A DNA stretch of 64,000 nucleotides from an uncultured Pseudomonadota bacterium (GTDB taxonomy: Bacteria; Myxococcota_A; UBA796; SXON01), in assembly GCA_903900265.1 (NCBI GenBank), contig CAIUMM010000102.1, forward strand, positions 1 to 64,000, written 5' to 3'. The notes below the pieces were generated by a model. It was given only the letters and a program-made list of their open reading frames with translations, was not told where the DNA came from and did not search any database. Numbering within the stretch: the first letter of the stretch is position 1; the number at the start of each line of letters is the position of its first letter. A program made the translations under genes and the position numbers. Positions 1 through 9,319 of the stretch are shown piece by piece.

Positions 1-161
1 GCGCCGAACACCTCCCGCGCGAGGAACGCGCACACCCGCTCGTTGGCTTTGCCGTCGACGGGGGGCGCGCGCACGCGCACCTGCCATCCCCGCGCTTCGT
101 CCCACGTAAGACACTCCTTGGACGCACCCGGTTGTACCCGCACGGACAGCAACATTCGCAT
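1..161 (-). CDS. DUF167/UPF0235 (YggU-like) protein, 3' end outside the window
   Basis: The minus strand from 161 reads as the N-terminal 53 codons of a small protein that runs off the left edge. It shows the family pattern VRVQPGASKE near the start and APPVDGKANERV at about residues 33-44, which is the signature of the DUF167/YggU family of roughly 70-100 residues. The biochemical role of the family is not established. The start is ATG at 161, with a second in-frame ATG two codons later. The gene is divergent from the molybdopterin-like gene, with 53 bases between the starts. The identification rests on the motif, and the C-terminal part is not visible. Confidence 0.8.
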   Translation of the reverse strand, partial: MRMLLSVRVQPGASKECLTWDEARGWQVRVRAPPVDGKANERVCAFLAREVFG

Positions 162-214
162 CGGGTAACCCCGGTCGCACACACTCGCGGCGCAACCTCG
201 CTAAGCTGCGCGAC

Positions 215-2224
215 ATGTCGACCACGCCGCCCCCCGTCTCCTCCAGCGCGACCGAAATTGCGAGCTGGATCCGCACCGAAAGCTCCCTTCAGAGCGTCTC
301 CGCTACCGTACAGAACGGCGTCGTCACCGAACTCCGCGCGGTAAACCCGGGAGAGACGACCCCGCGCCTGCCTTCGCGCGCCGCGCCGCGCCTGACCCAC
401 CCGCAAAAGCGCACCGGGGACCGTCTGGAGACGGTGACTTGGGAGGCCGCGATCCGCGAGATCGGCGACAAAATGAAGGCGATCCGCGCTCAGGGCAGCG
501 AAACCGCGTTTTTGGCCGGCGCTCGCATGGGGACCGACAGCCTTGGCGGGCTGCGCGCCATGGCCACGCAATTCGTGCTCGGGCCGGCCAGCTTGCACAG
601 TCACCTCGCCGATCACGGCGCGCCGTGGATCCGCGCCGCGGAGCTGGTGATCGGCCACCCGGTGGCGCTCCAAGCGGACGTCGCGCGCGCCCACTACGCC
701 GTTTTGTTAGGCGCAAACCAAGCCGCTCAAGGCTGGGGACCGCTGCAAGCCGCGCCGGGCATGGAGCGCGAGCTCGCGAACGCGCGCAAGGTCAAGAGCA
801 ACAAGCTGATCGCGGTGGACGCCCGAAAGACCCCGATCGCCGCCGGCGCTGATCTGCATATGGCGATCCGCCCGGGAACCGAGCTGTACTTCCTGCTGGG
901 AATGACCCGGCACATCCTCGACAACAACTGGCGCGACGTCCAGTACACCGACGATTGGACGCTGGGACTCGCCGAGCTGGGGGAGGCGCTCGCGCCGTGG
1001 ACGCTGGAGCGCTGCGCCGACGCGTGCGGCGTGTCCGCCGGTGATCTGGGCGGAATCGCCCTGAAGTTCAGCCGCGCCGCGATGGCCGTCTGCCACCTCA
1101 CCCCCCAAGCGATGCGCGGCCCCAACGCCACGCTCACCGCATGGGCCGCGCTCGTGCTGCACGCGGTGACCGCCAACCTGCTCCGTCCCGGCGGCCTCTA
1201 CGAAAACAAGGGCATCGGACCTGCACAGTCGCTGCTCACCGAGCTGCTCACCGACAAAGGGCCGTCCGTCGCCGGCCTGCCGATGCTGCTCGCCCAAGCG
1301 AGCGCGCATCTGCTCCCCGACCGCATCCTAACCCCGGGACACCAGCAGGTGCGCGGCCTGGTGTGCCTGACCGCCGATCCGGCCACCGAGCTGTGCGGCC
1401 CGCGGGTCGAAGCGGCGCTGCGCGCGCTGGAGCTGCTCGTCGCCGTCGAGACCACGCCGACCGCCACCTCGCGCCTCGCCCATTTTGTGCTGCCGACCCT
1501 CGAGCCCTTCGAGCGCGAGGACATCCACCTGCTCGACACCGTCGTGCTCGAGCGCCGCGAGGTCGCGTACACGCCCGCGCTGGTGCCGGCGCCGGGAGAG
1601 GCCCGCTCGACCGACCAGATCCTGCACGACCTTCAGCGCACCCAACGGCCCGCGCTGAAGAGCCCCTTTGGGCCCTACTCGCGCGTCCGCGCCGGGATCG
1701 TCGCCCGCGGATCGATGCTGCACTGGGCCGACAAAGCGCTGTCGGACACGCCCGCGGGGTCGCTGGACGCCGTGCGGGCGCAGGCTTGGGAAGGCGGGGA
1801 CGTCGACCGCGCGACCTGGCGGCTCTCGTTTGAAGACAACCGCTTGCGCTTGCTCCCCGCGCCGATCGCCACCGCGCTTGGCGGTCTGACCGAGCCCCGG
1901 CTCGCGCCCGGCCAGAGCCACTGGCTGCTCACCTCCGCCGCGCGGGACGGCCTGCTCTCGGCGGTCGACCGCGAGGGCGTGGATCCCGGCGTCACCCTGC
2001 ACCCCGACGCCGGTTTTGCCGAAGGCGACCGCGTCGTCGTGCGCACCGCCACCGGTTCGGTCACCGCGACCGTCCACCTCGACGCCACGCTGCGCGCCGA
2101 CACCGTCGATCTGCCCGCTGGCTACGCCGTCCCCGTCGGCAACCTGATCCCCGACGACGTGCTGGACGCGTTCACCGGCACGCCGATCTGGGATGGCCTC
2201 GGCTGTAGCATCACGCGGGCTTGA
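215..2224 (+). CDS. Molybdopterin oxidoreductase-like protein lacking the N-terminal Fe-S cysteines
   Basis: This 669-residue protein has the layout of the molybdopterin oxidoreductase (DMSO reductase-type) family. A segment [14 protein letters not shown] near residue 73 matches the start of the main domain after the cluster region. LIAVDARKT followed by an [11 protein letters not shown] segment resembles the cofactor-binding middle, and a LRPGGL motif lies near residue 328. The C-terminal 120 residues look like the molydopterin dinucleotide-binding beta domain ([12 protein letters not shown]). Family members normally begin with a CxxCxxxC...C [4Fe-4S] motif, but residues 1-120 contain no cysteine, although the flanking [10 protein letters not shown] pattern is kept. 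No obvious Cys/Ser molybdenum ligand could be placed. It may have lost redox activity or act as a partner subunit. The stop overlaps a TTG of the downstream fumarase reading frame, so the two genes are probably co-transcribed. Confidence 0.75.
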   Translation: MSTTPPPVSSSATEIASWIRTESSLQSVSATVQNGVVTELRAVNPGETTPRLPSRAAPRLTHPQKRTGDRLETVTWEAAIREIGDKMKAIRAQGSETAFLAGARMGTDSLGGLRAMATQFVLGPASLHSHLADHGAPWIRAAELVIGHPVALQADVARAHYAVLLGANQAAQGWGPLQAAPGMERELANARKVKSNKLIAVDARKTPIAAGADLHMAIRPGTELYFLLGMTRHILDNNWRDVQYTDDWTLGLAELGEALAPWTLERCADACGVSAGDLGGIALKFSRAAMAVCHLTPQAMRGPNATLTAWAALVLHAVTANLLRPGGLYENKGIGPAQSLLTELLTDKGPSVAGLPMLLAQASAHLLPDRILTPGHQQVRGLVCLTADPATELCGPRVEAALRALELLVAVETTPTATSRLAHFVLPTLEPFEREDIHLLDTVVLERREVAYTPALVPAPGEARSTDQILHDLQRTQRPALKSPFGPYSRVRAGIVARGSMLHWADKALSDTPAGSLDAVRAQAWEGGDVDRATWRLSFEDNRLRLLPAPIATALGGLTEPRLAPGQSHWLLTSAARDGLLSAVDREGVDPGVTLHPDAGFAEGDRVVVRTATGSVTATVHLDATLRADTVDLPAGYAVPVGNLIPDDVLDAFTGTPIWDGLGCSITRA

Positions 2225-2256
2225 GCCGGAGCGCCCCGCCGGGCTACGTTGCCGGC

Positions 2257-3885
<1,629 letters not shown>

Positions 3886-3975
3886 GGGGTTGGGGGCCAA
3901 TACGGGCCCAATACGGGGGCCTCGCGTTCGCTTCCCAGACCGACGGTATAAGCCTACGATTCCGGAGACTCCCCC

Positions 3976-6369
3976 ATGCCCGCCCTCCTCGGCGCTCGCG
4001 CGCTCGGAATCCCCGTACAATGGACCTACGGCTTTGTAGGCCACGGATCTTCCGCGACAACAACGCCGGGCGTGGTCTACCTCGACGTCGGTAATCGCCT
4101 GTGCGCCGGGGTCCTCGATCAACATCAGGACGTGTCCGCCGGGGATTGCACCTCCGAGCTGCTCATGAGCCACCCGGAGTACGTCTACCATCACCTGCTT
4201 GGCGAGGTCCTCACCCTCCATGCGCGGGGGCAACTCCCGCCCGGGCTGACCCTCCGGTTTCACATCATCACCCACCGCGACCCGGATTGGGACGGAATGA
4301 CGAGCTCGTTTCTGGTGCAGCGCCTCATCGAAGACGGTGAGCTTCCCGCGTATGCCCCAGCGCTCATCGCGTACTCCCGGCAGGTCGACCAAGGGCGCTT
4401 CTCGGTGCGACGCTACCTCGACAAAGGCGAAGAAGGCCTCCGCGCGCTCGGGCTGCTGCCCCACCTCGGCGCCCTCGTCGTCACCCACACCTACCGAAAC
4501 CCCGAGCAAGCGCTCCTCATCGGTATGGAGCTGCTGAAGGCGACCCTCGACGGCCTCCTCGCTTCCATCGGCGCACCTTGGGGCTGGACTCAGCAGACCT
4601 TTGAGACCCTCGACGCGCCAGTCGACGGGGCGGGAGCGTGGGCGCAACAGGAGCGCTTCCAGGGTTTCCCGGAGCGCATCGTCGCGGACCTGAACCAGTG
4701 GCGAAAAGAATCAGCGGACGCCACATGCGAGGACGTCCTGCTACCGGTCGATGGCGCGGACGGCGGCGTGTACCTCCAAGCGGTGCCGGCGGTGATCTTG
4801 CGGCGTCCCTCGCGGAGCATGCTCAACAAGTACTGGGCACGCGCCGAGGGGCACCCGCTCTTCGTGTGTCCGTACACGGCAGGAGACGACGCTCCGTTAG
4901 GGCCGGACGCGGTGGCCGCGCGGGTGGTGATCTCACTGCCGGACGACGCCGGCTCCTGGCCAACCGGCGTGAAGCCCGCGCACCTCCGCGGGCTCGGCGC
5001 GGTCCTCGAGCGCGAAGAGACGCGGCTCCGGGCCCAAATCCACCAGCAGCGCGTAGGGCGACCCCGCTGGGACGACGACGCCTACTGCGACAACGCCGAT
5101 CCCTGGTATGACGGGCGCGGCCACGCCTACCGGATCTTAGACACCCCGCGAGCGGGAACGGTGCAGCCCTATGCCTCGTTGGTCGCGCACATCAAGAACG
5201 CGCGCTTCTGGGCGCCCCTCGACGTCGTGCTCGACGATATCTCCTTCGATCTACACGTCGTGCTCCCCGACGATGGCCTCCGTCTGGAGAGCACCGAAGC
5301 CCCCTCCCTCACCGAGCAGGGGGTCTGGGGTCCAGGCGGACTTTCCAGCACGCTTCGCACCTGGGCGAGCCACACGCGCACCCACGACGTCGCGAACGCC
5401 CTGCTCACGTTGCTCCCTCCACCGCCCGGAGTCAGGGTCCATCGGGCGGTGCGCCGCGACATCACGCCCGTCCACCGCCCCGCTGGTCGCGTATTTCCAA
5501 GGATGATCCATATCTCTGTGCGCAGGGACCGGCAAGCGACCGAAGCACCCCGGCTCGGAGAGGTCGTGCGATGGCTCGTAGACGTAGAACGCGCCATCTT
5601 GGGGAACGCACCCGCCGAGGCAAGCGCAGAATGCGCTCCCGACCGCGCTTTTCTGGCTCTCTCTTGGACCCCCTCCCGCGCGTTTCGGGGTGGCCCAGCG
5701 ACGGTAGAGCGCCTGCTCAGGCGCATCGGGGCGACAACAACGCGCACGGATGGCACGCGGGTCGGACCGCGGGTCATCGCCCGTGAGCGGCCTGCGCTCC
5801 AAACCGACGCAGACACGGCGGCGGTGGCCGCTGTAGCTGTCGCTGCCGATGTAGCTGTAGCTGCTGATGTCGATGTCGAGCAGAACGTGCTCGCAGAGAT
5901 GCTGGGCTACGTCGCGTTCCTGGACGCCACGCTCTCTAGGGTCTCCGAGCAAATCGCGATGGCGGTGTTGACGCTCGAGGGGGCAGAGACACGCACACAC
6001 GTAGCTGTGGCCGACGTACGAAACGAGTTTCTGCTTTTTCAGGGTCTCTATTTTCAGCCGGAGGTCAGCGCGAACCCCCGCGTGCAGCAGGCCTGCGACG
6101 ACGTCCGGACCGCCCTTCAGCTCGACAGACACTACCGGGAGGTCGAGTCCGAGCTCGACCGCTTAGCTCAGGTCGAGACCGCGCGCGCGGACGAGCGCAT
6201 GGGGACCGTCATGGAGATCCTCACGCTGGTCAGCCTAGTCGGCACCGTAGACGCGGTCGCACAAGGTCTAAATGAAGGGATGGGTGAAGACCAAAACTGG
6301 CTGCGGGCGGTGCTCGCGTTGGTCACGCTGCTGTCCGTAGCCGTGCTCCGCCGACGCTTCCGAACCTAA
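3976..6369 (+). CDS. Large membrane protein of unknown function: DHH-phosphoesterase-like N-terminus, CorA-like C-terminus
   Basis: I do not recognise this 797-residue protein as a named family. Residues 36-52 (VVYLDVGN then GVLDQHQD) resemble the metal-binding DVG...DHHQ of MYG1/DHH phosphoesterases. HIITHRDPDWDGMTS at about residues 97-111 resembles motif I of DHH enzymes (H-x-x-x-D-x-D-x-x-x-S), and RQVDQGRF at about residue 137 could supply another metal ligand. The central part is unrecognised. A low-complexity Val/Ala/Asp stretch near residues 620-640 precedes a helical, charged segment and two C-terminal hydrophobic helices (roughly 745-763 and 775-792) ending RRRF, an arrangement like the end of CorA-type channels. 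GGAG lies just upstream of the ATG. A membrane-tethered phosphoesterase is an inference; neither half has been tested by profile search. Confidence 0.6.
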   Translation: MPALLGARALGIPVQWTYGFVGHGSSATTTPGVVYLDVGNRLCAGVLDQHQDVSAGDCTSELLMSHPEYVYHHLLGEVLTLHARGQLPPGLTLRFHIITHRDPDWDGMTSSFLVQRLIEDGELPAYAPALIAYSRQVDQGRFSVRRYLDKGEEGLRALGLLPHLGALVVTHTYRNPEQALLIGMELLKATLDGLLASIGAPWGWTQQTFETLDAPVDGAGAWAQQERFQGFPERIVADLNQWRKESADATCEDVLLPVDGADGGVYLQAVPAVILRRPSRSMLNKYWARAEGHPLFVCPYTAGDDAPLGPDAVAARVVISLPDDAGSWPTGVKPAHLRGLGAVLEREETRLRAQIHQQRVGRPRWDDDAYCDNADPWYDGRGHAYRILDTPRAGTVQPYASLVAHIKNARFWAPLDVVLDDISFDLHVVLPDDGLRLESTEAPSLTEQGVWGPGGLSSTLRTWASHTRTHDVANALLTLLPPPPGVRVHRAVRRDITPVHRPAGRVFPRMIHISVRRDRQATEAPRLGEVVRWLVDVERAILGNAPAEASAECAPDRAFLALSWTPSRAFRGGPATVERLLRRIGATTTRTDGTRVGPRVIARERPALQTDADTAAVAAVAVAADVAVAADVDVEQNVLAEMLGYVAFLDATLSRVSEQIAMAVLTLEGAETRTHVAVADVRNEFLLFQGLYFQPEVSANPRVQQACDDVRTALQLDRHYREVESELDRLAQVETARADERMGTVMEILTLVSLVGTVDAVAQGLNEGMGEDQNWLRAVLALVTLLSVAVLRRRFRT

Positions 6370-6399
6370 TCGCGCACCTGATACCGCGATCAAAGGCCC

Positions 6400-6480
6400 T
6401 CAGAACGTGCCGGTCAGCCCGAGGTAGCCCAGCCCGATCTGCGGCTGCACTGAGAACATCGGCGTGCGCTCCGGCGGCAC
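6400..6480 (-). pseudogene. Remnant C-terminus of an outer-membrane beta-barrel-like protein
   Basis: Reading the minus strand from about 6480 to a TGA at 6400-6402 gives PERTPMFSVQPQIGLGYLGL and then TGTF before the stop. Alternating residues and a terminal phenylalanine are typical of the last strand of outer-membrane beta-barrels. Upstream in the same frame the sequence turns into Ser/Pro/Arg low complexity from the 9-bp repeat, and there is no start codon. The likely story is a truncated gene end left by a deletion. The fragment is short, so a chance match is possible. Confidence 0.35.
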
Positions 6481-6484
6481 CAAC

Positions 6485-6520
6485 GAAGGACGCGAAGGAC
6501 GCGAAGGACGCGAAGGACGT
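6485..6520. repeat. Four tandem copies of a 9-bp unit (GAAGGACGC)
   Basis: Four head-to-tail copies of GAAGGACGC occur, the last ending in T. The unit length preserves reading frame, so each frame gives a three-residue periodicity (KDA or EGR on the plus strand). It sits between the outer-membrane-like remnant and the plus-strand fragment and may mark the deletion or slippage junction. Confidence 0.9.
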
Positions 6521-6660
6521 ACACAACGCGGGCGCCGAGCTTGGCGACCACTATCTGGTCATCCTCGCTTCGAAAAAGGACGCCGCCGAGGTCACCCCGG
6601 CGCTGAACCAACTCGCAACGATCCCGGACACGGGCGCGCATCGAGAGTTGTTTGGGAGTC
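6516..6660 (+). pseudogene. Possible fragment of a lost protein-coding gene
   Basis: The frame beginning at 6516 reads DVHNAGAELGDHYLVILASK and then KDAAEVTPALNQLATIPDTG, a convincing soluble-protein composition, before turning into Arg-rich shadow sequence after 6660. It has no start codon and is led in by the KDA repeats. It may be the 3' part of a decayed gene. The evidence is composition only. Confidence 0.25.
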
Positions 6661-6684
6661 GTTCCGCGCATGTTAGGAAGACGA

Positions 6685-7197
6685 ATGTCCCTCGTCGAAC
6701 ACCTCGAAGAATCCCATTGGCAGCAGATGCTCGACGGGGCCACCGCCGCTGCCCTGGGAGCCCTCTCCAAGGACCCCTTCCGCACCCTTGGCAGCTCAGC
6801 AGACGACATGCGGGCATGGCTTAGCAGCGGCGGGGTCTCGCGCGTGCGGGCTGCGCTCAAAGAGCAGATGGCAGGCCGCCGGATTGACGCTCACCGCCAG
6901 GCGGAAGTCCTAGCCCGTTGGGCCGCGCTCGTTCGCGAGCACGGCGCCACCCTGCTCACCTTGGCGGCGGACGGGAACATTCCGGCCGCACCCGAAGATG
7001 TCGTTAGATTCGTGGGTTGGAAGCCCGAGGAGCTCGGGACCATGCTCGCGAGGCTGCGAGCGGGGGACCGGCCGTTCGAGACGTGGATGCGCGAGAGCGG
7101 GCGCTCAGACGACGACATCGCGGCCATGTACGCCAGCGTGGATCGCGCCTTAGAACGAGCCGGTCTGCCCGTCGCGCCACCATGGAAGCCTTCCTGA
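6685..7197 (+). CDS. Hypothetical protein, mostly helical
   Basis: This 170-residue protein is not recognised. It starts at ATG 6685, chosen because AGGAAG ends four bases upstream; ATG 6670 and TTG 6652 in the same frame lack a comparable site. The protein is helix-rich and charged (LEESHWQQMLDGATAAALGA near the N-terminus), with a segment EELGTMLARLRAGDRPFETW and an acidic run GRSDDDIAAMY near the C-terminus. There are no cysteines, signal peptide or membrane segment, so it should be cytoplasmic. It follows the debris region and the DHH/CorA-like gene, and precedes a lipoprotein gene by 127 bases. No function is proposed. Confidence 0.65.
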   Translation: MSLVEHLEESHWQQMLDGATAAALGALSKDPFRTLGSSADDMRAWLSSGGVSRVRAALKEQMAGRRIDAHRQAEVLARWAALVREHGATLLTLAADGNIPAAPEDVVRFVGWKPEELGTMLARLRAGDRPFETWMRESGRSDDDIAAMYASVDRALERAGLPVAPPWKPS

Positions 7198-7324
7198 CCC
7201 AACCTGCGGCGACGCGGCTTGAGTCCTCCGTCATCCCAGCAACGCCCCGACGGCCAACCGCCGAGATCGAGCCTGTCAGCAGAGTCCCCCGCCGCGATAC
7301 ATCTCCACTCCTCTCGGAGCTTCG

Positions 7325-7810
7325 ATGACCCCCGTCCGTCCCTTTGTACGCGTGCTCGGCGTCGCGCTCACCCTCAACGGCTGCCACAAAGAGCCGCCCG
7401 CAGCGACGATGTCGTCTGCTACGCCGCAGATCACACCCGTGACCAGCAACCCACCGGAGCCCGAAACAACCGGCAACCCGCCGCCGGAGCCGGTCCCCCC
7501 GACCAACAACCCGCCGCCGCCCACGCTCCCGCATTGGGACGACGTCCCCTCTGGCCACCCCGAAGGCGCGACCAACCCGCCGCGCCCCATCCTCGTCGTC
7601 GCGGCCGACACCGGCGCGTGCTTCAAGGTGTGGCACGGTGGCATGATCCCGCCGCCTGCCGACGTACGCGCGGCCAAAGGGCGCGTGGTCGCGACCGCAG
7701 CCGACGCCGGAGAGCGCGCCACGCAGGTCCAATGCCCCGAAGGCCAGCCGGACACGCTGTTGAAGGACTACGCCGCGCTGCCCGCCGACACCCAGAAGCC
7801 CCCGCTATGA
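7325..7810 (+). CDS. Proline-rich lipoprotein, function unknown
   Basis: The 161-residue product starts with a short hydrophobic leader and a lipobox-like LNGC at residues 17-20, so it is predicted to be lipid-anchored at Cys20. Residues 25-65 are a Pro/Thr/Asn linker with repeated NPP and PPEP units. The remaining 90 residues hold two cysteines (GACFKVW and VQCPEGQ) that could pair as a disulfide. GGAG lies seven bases before the ATG. The gene ends ten bases before the ferritin-like gene, so the two are probably co-transcribed. I recognise no family; proteins of this shape are common in myxobacterial envelopes. Confidence 0.75.
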   Translation: MTPVRPFVRVLGVALTLNGCHKEPPAATMSSATPQITPVTSNPPEPETTGNPPPEPVPPTNNPPPPTLPHWDDVPSGHPEGATNPPRPILVVAADTGACFKVWHGGMIPPPADVRAAKGRVVATAADAGERATQVQCPEGQPDTLLKDYAALPADTQKPPL

Positions 7811-7820
7811 CGACCTCGGC

Positions 7821-8477
7821 ATGACCCCGCGCGTCCACGAAGAATGGGCCCGGCGCGTCGCCGCAGAGTACGGCAGCGCCGCCATCGCCGCGCAGGTGTT
7901 GACCTGGGGCATACAAGCTGGGCTCCCCCCGGCGCTGCTGCACACCGCCGCGCGCATCGTGCGGGACGAGCTGGACCACGCTGCCATCGCCCACGCGTGC
8001 TTGTCGGATCTGGGCGGCGCGGACACGCCGATCCACCTCGCGCCCGAACACCTGACCGTGCCGCAGGGGAGCGGCTTGGTCGCGGATCTGACGCGCGCCG
8101 TGGTCCGCAACTTCTGCATCGGCGAGACGCTCGCGGTCCCGTACTTCGCGGCGATGCGTAAAAGCTGCACCCATCCCGAAGCCGCCGCCGCGCTGGAGCG
8201 CATCCTCGCCGATGAGGCCGTGCATCGCGCCTTTGGCTGGGACGCGCTGGACGCGCTGATCGACCTTGACCCGGCGGTCGCGCCGTTCGTATCCGCAGCG
8301 CTGCCCGAGCTGCGCGCTACGTTTGCCGGCTACGCCGCACCTCCCGATGCCCCGCCGCTGAGCGTCGAGGAGCGCGCTTGCGGCCTCATCGATCACGCCG
8401 ACTACGCCGCGCTTTTCGCGCAGGTGTGGACCGAGGACATCGCGGTGCGCTTTGCCCGGCGCGGCATCGCTGCATGA
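7821..8477 (+). CDS. Ferritin-like (di-iron) domain protein
   Basis: The 218-residue protein is a four-helix-bundle candidate with di-iron ligand patterns: E16 in the first helix, E50xxH53 in RDELDHA, a Glu in FCIGETLAV, and DEAVHRAFGW in the fourth helix. These match ferritin-like domains, which bind two iron atoms for oxidation, oxygenation or iron handling. There is no signal peptide, so a cytoplasmic location is expected although both neighbours encode lipoproteins. It lies ten bases after the Pro-rich lipoprotein, and its TGA overlaps the ATG of the PLC-like gene (ATGA). The exact reaction cannot be read from sequence. Confidence 0.8.
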   Translation: MTPRVHEEWARRVAAEYGSAAIAAQVLTWGIQAGLPPALLHTAARIVRDELDHAAIAHACLSDLGGADTPIHLAPEHLTVPQGSGLVADLTRAVVRNFCIGETLAVPYFAAMRKSCTHPEAAAALERILADEAVHRAFGWDALDALIDLDPAVAPFVSAALPELRATFAGYAAPPDAPPLSVEERACGLIDHADYAALFAQVWTEDIAVRFARRGIAA

Positions 8478-9319
8478 CGGGGCCAGCGTGGTCGCTGGTC
8501 TTGGTGGCGCTGCTAACGGCAGGCTGCGCCCCGCCCGAACCGCACCTGTGCAACGGCCACGCGGCCCTGTGTGACCGCCGTCTGGATCAGGTCGCGTTCG
8601 CTGCGACCCACAACGCGATGTCCAACGCCGAAGACGGCTGGCTCGCTCCCAACCAGACCTGGAGCGTGCCGCACCAGCTCGAAGCCGGCATGCGCGGCTT
8701 GAACCTCGACGTCTACGACATGGACGGCGTCGCTACGCTGTGCCACGGCTACTGCGAGCTCGGGAGCGCGCCGTTCGCTGATGTGCTGGCGGACGTGAAC
8801 GGCTTTCTCGACGATCACCCCGACGACGTGCTGCTGATCACGCTGGAGTCCTACGTCCCTGCAGCGTTGGCCACGGAAGCGTTCGAAGACAGCGGGCTCG
8901 CTCCCCGGATGATCGACCACGACGCCGGCGAGGCCTGGCCGACGCTCGCGGAGGGCATCGCCGCCGACACCCGCGTGGCGGTATGGGCGTCGGACGGGGC
9001 CGCCCCCTCGGGCGCGTACCTCGATCAATGGAGCGACTGGGTCGACACCGCGTACCACGTCGAGCGCGGCGAGGATTTTCCCTGCGAACCCGACCGCGGC
9101 GCCCTCGAAAACCCGTTCTTCAACGTCAACCACTTCATCACCGACCCGATCGCGAGCGCCGAAGACGCCGCGGAGGTCAACACCGCCGCGGTGCTCGGCG
9201 AGCACGTCGATCGCTGCTGGCAAGCGACCGGCCACTTTCCGAATCAGGTGCTGGTGGATTTTGCGGACGAAGGGGACGTGCTCGACATCGTCGCCGGGCT
9301 CAACGCCCGCGGGCCGTAG
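8474..9319 (+). CDS. Lipoprotein with phosphatidylinositol-phospholipase C-like (PLC X-box) domain
   Basis: The 281-residue product begins with a hydrophobic leader ending in the lipobox LTAGC, so it is likely an anchored lipoprotein. The mature part starts with AFAATHNAMS, then HQLEAGMRGLNLDVYDMDG and a CHGYC segment. This is the order of the first catalytic His, a barrel strand and the second catalytic His in PLC-like phosphodiesterases. Several cysteines suggest disulfides. The start at ATG 8474 is set by the lipobox and the ATGA overlap with the ferritin-like gene; the frame is open further upstream but reads as Arg-rich shadow. Its end overlaps the convergent Asp-box gene by 20 bases. 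Substrate unknown. Confidence 0.8.
   Translation: MTGPAWSLVLVALLTAGCAPPEPHLCNGHAALCDRRLDQVAFAATHNAMSNAEDGWLAPNQTWSVPHQLEAGMRGLNLDVYDMDGVATLCHGYCELGSAPFADVLADVNGFLDDHPDDVLLITLESYVPAALATEAFEDSGLAPRMIDHDAGEAWPTLAEGIAADTRVAVWASDGAAPSGAYLDQWSDWVDTAYHVERGEDFPCEPDRGALENPFFNVNHFITDPIASAEDAAEVNTAAVLGEHVDRCWQATGHFPNQVLVDFADEGDVLDIVAGLNARGP

Larger units (their letters stand above)
6370..6684. other. Non-coding stretch with gene debris
   Basis: About 315 bases lie between the DHH/CorA-like gene and the next credible start. The stretch holds the tail of an outer-membrane-protein-like frame on the minus strand, four copies of a 9-bp repeat and a plus-strand protein-like fragment, described separately. 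I see no intact gene, tRNA or clear terminator in it. Confidence 0.6.

Noticed and set aside
3938-3951. A 14-base match (GACCGACGGTATAA) shared with 24385-24398
   Set aside because: The second site encodes the end of the HD-GYP-like gene; with only two copies and no shared context it may be chance or an old repeat fragment.
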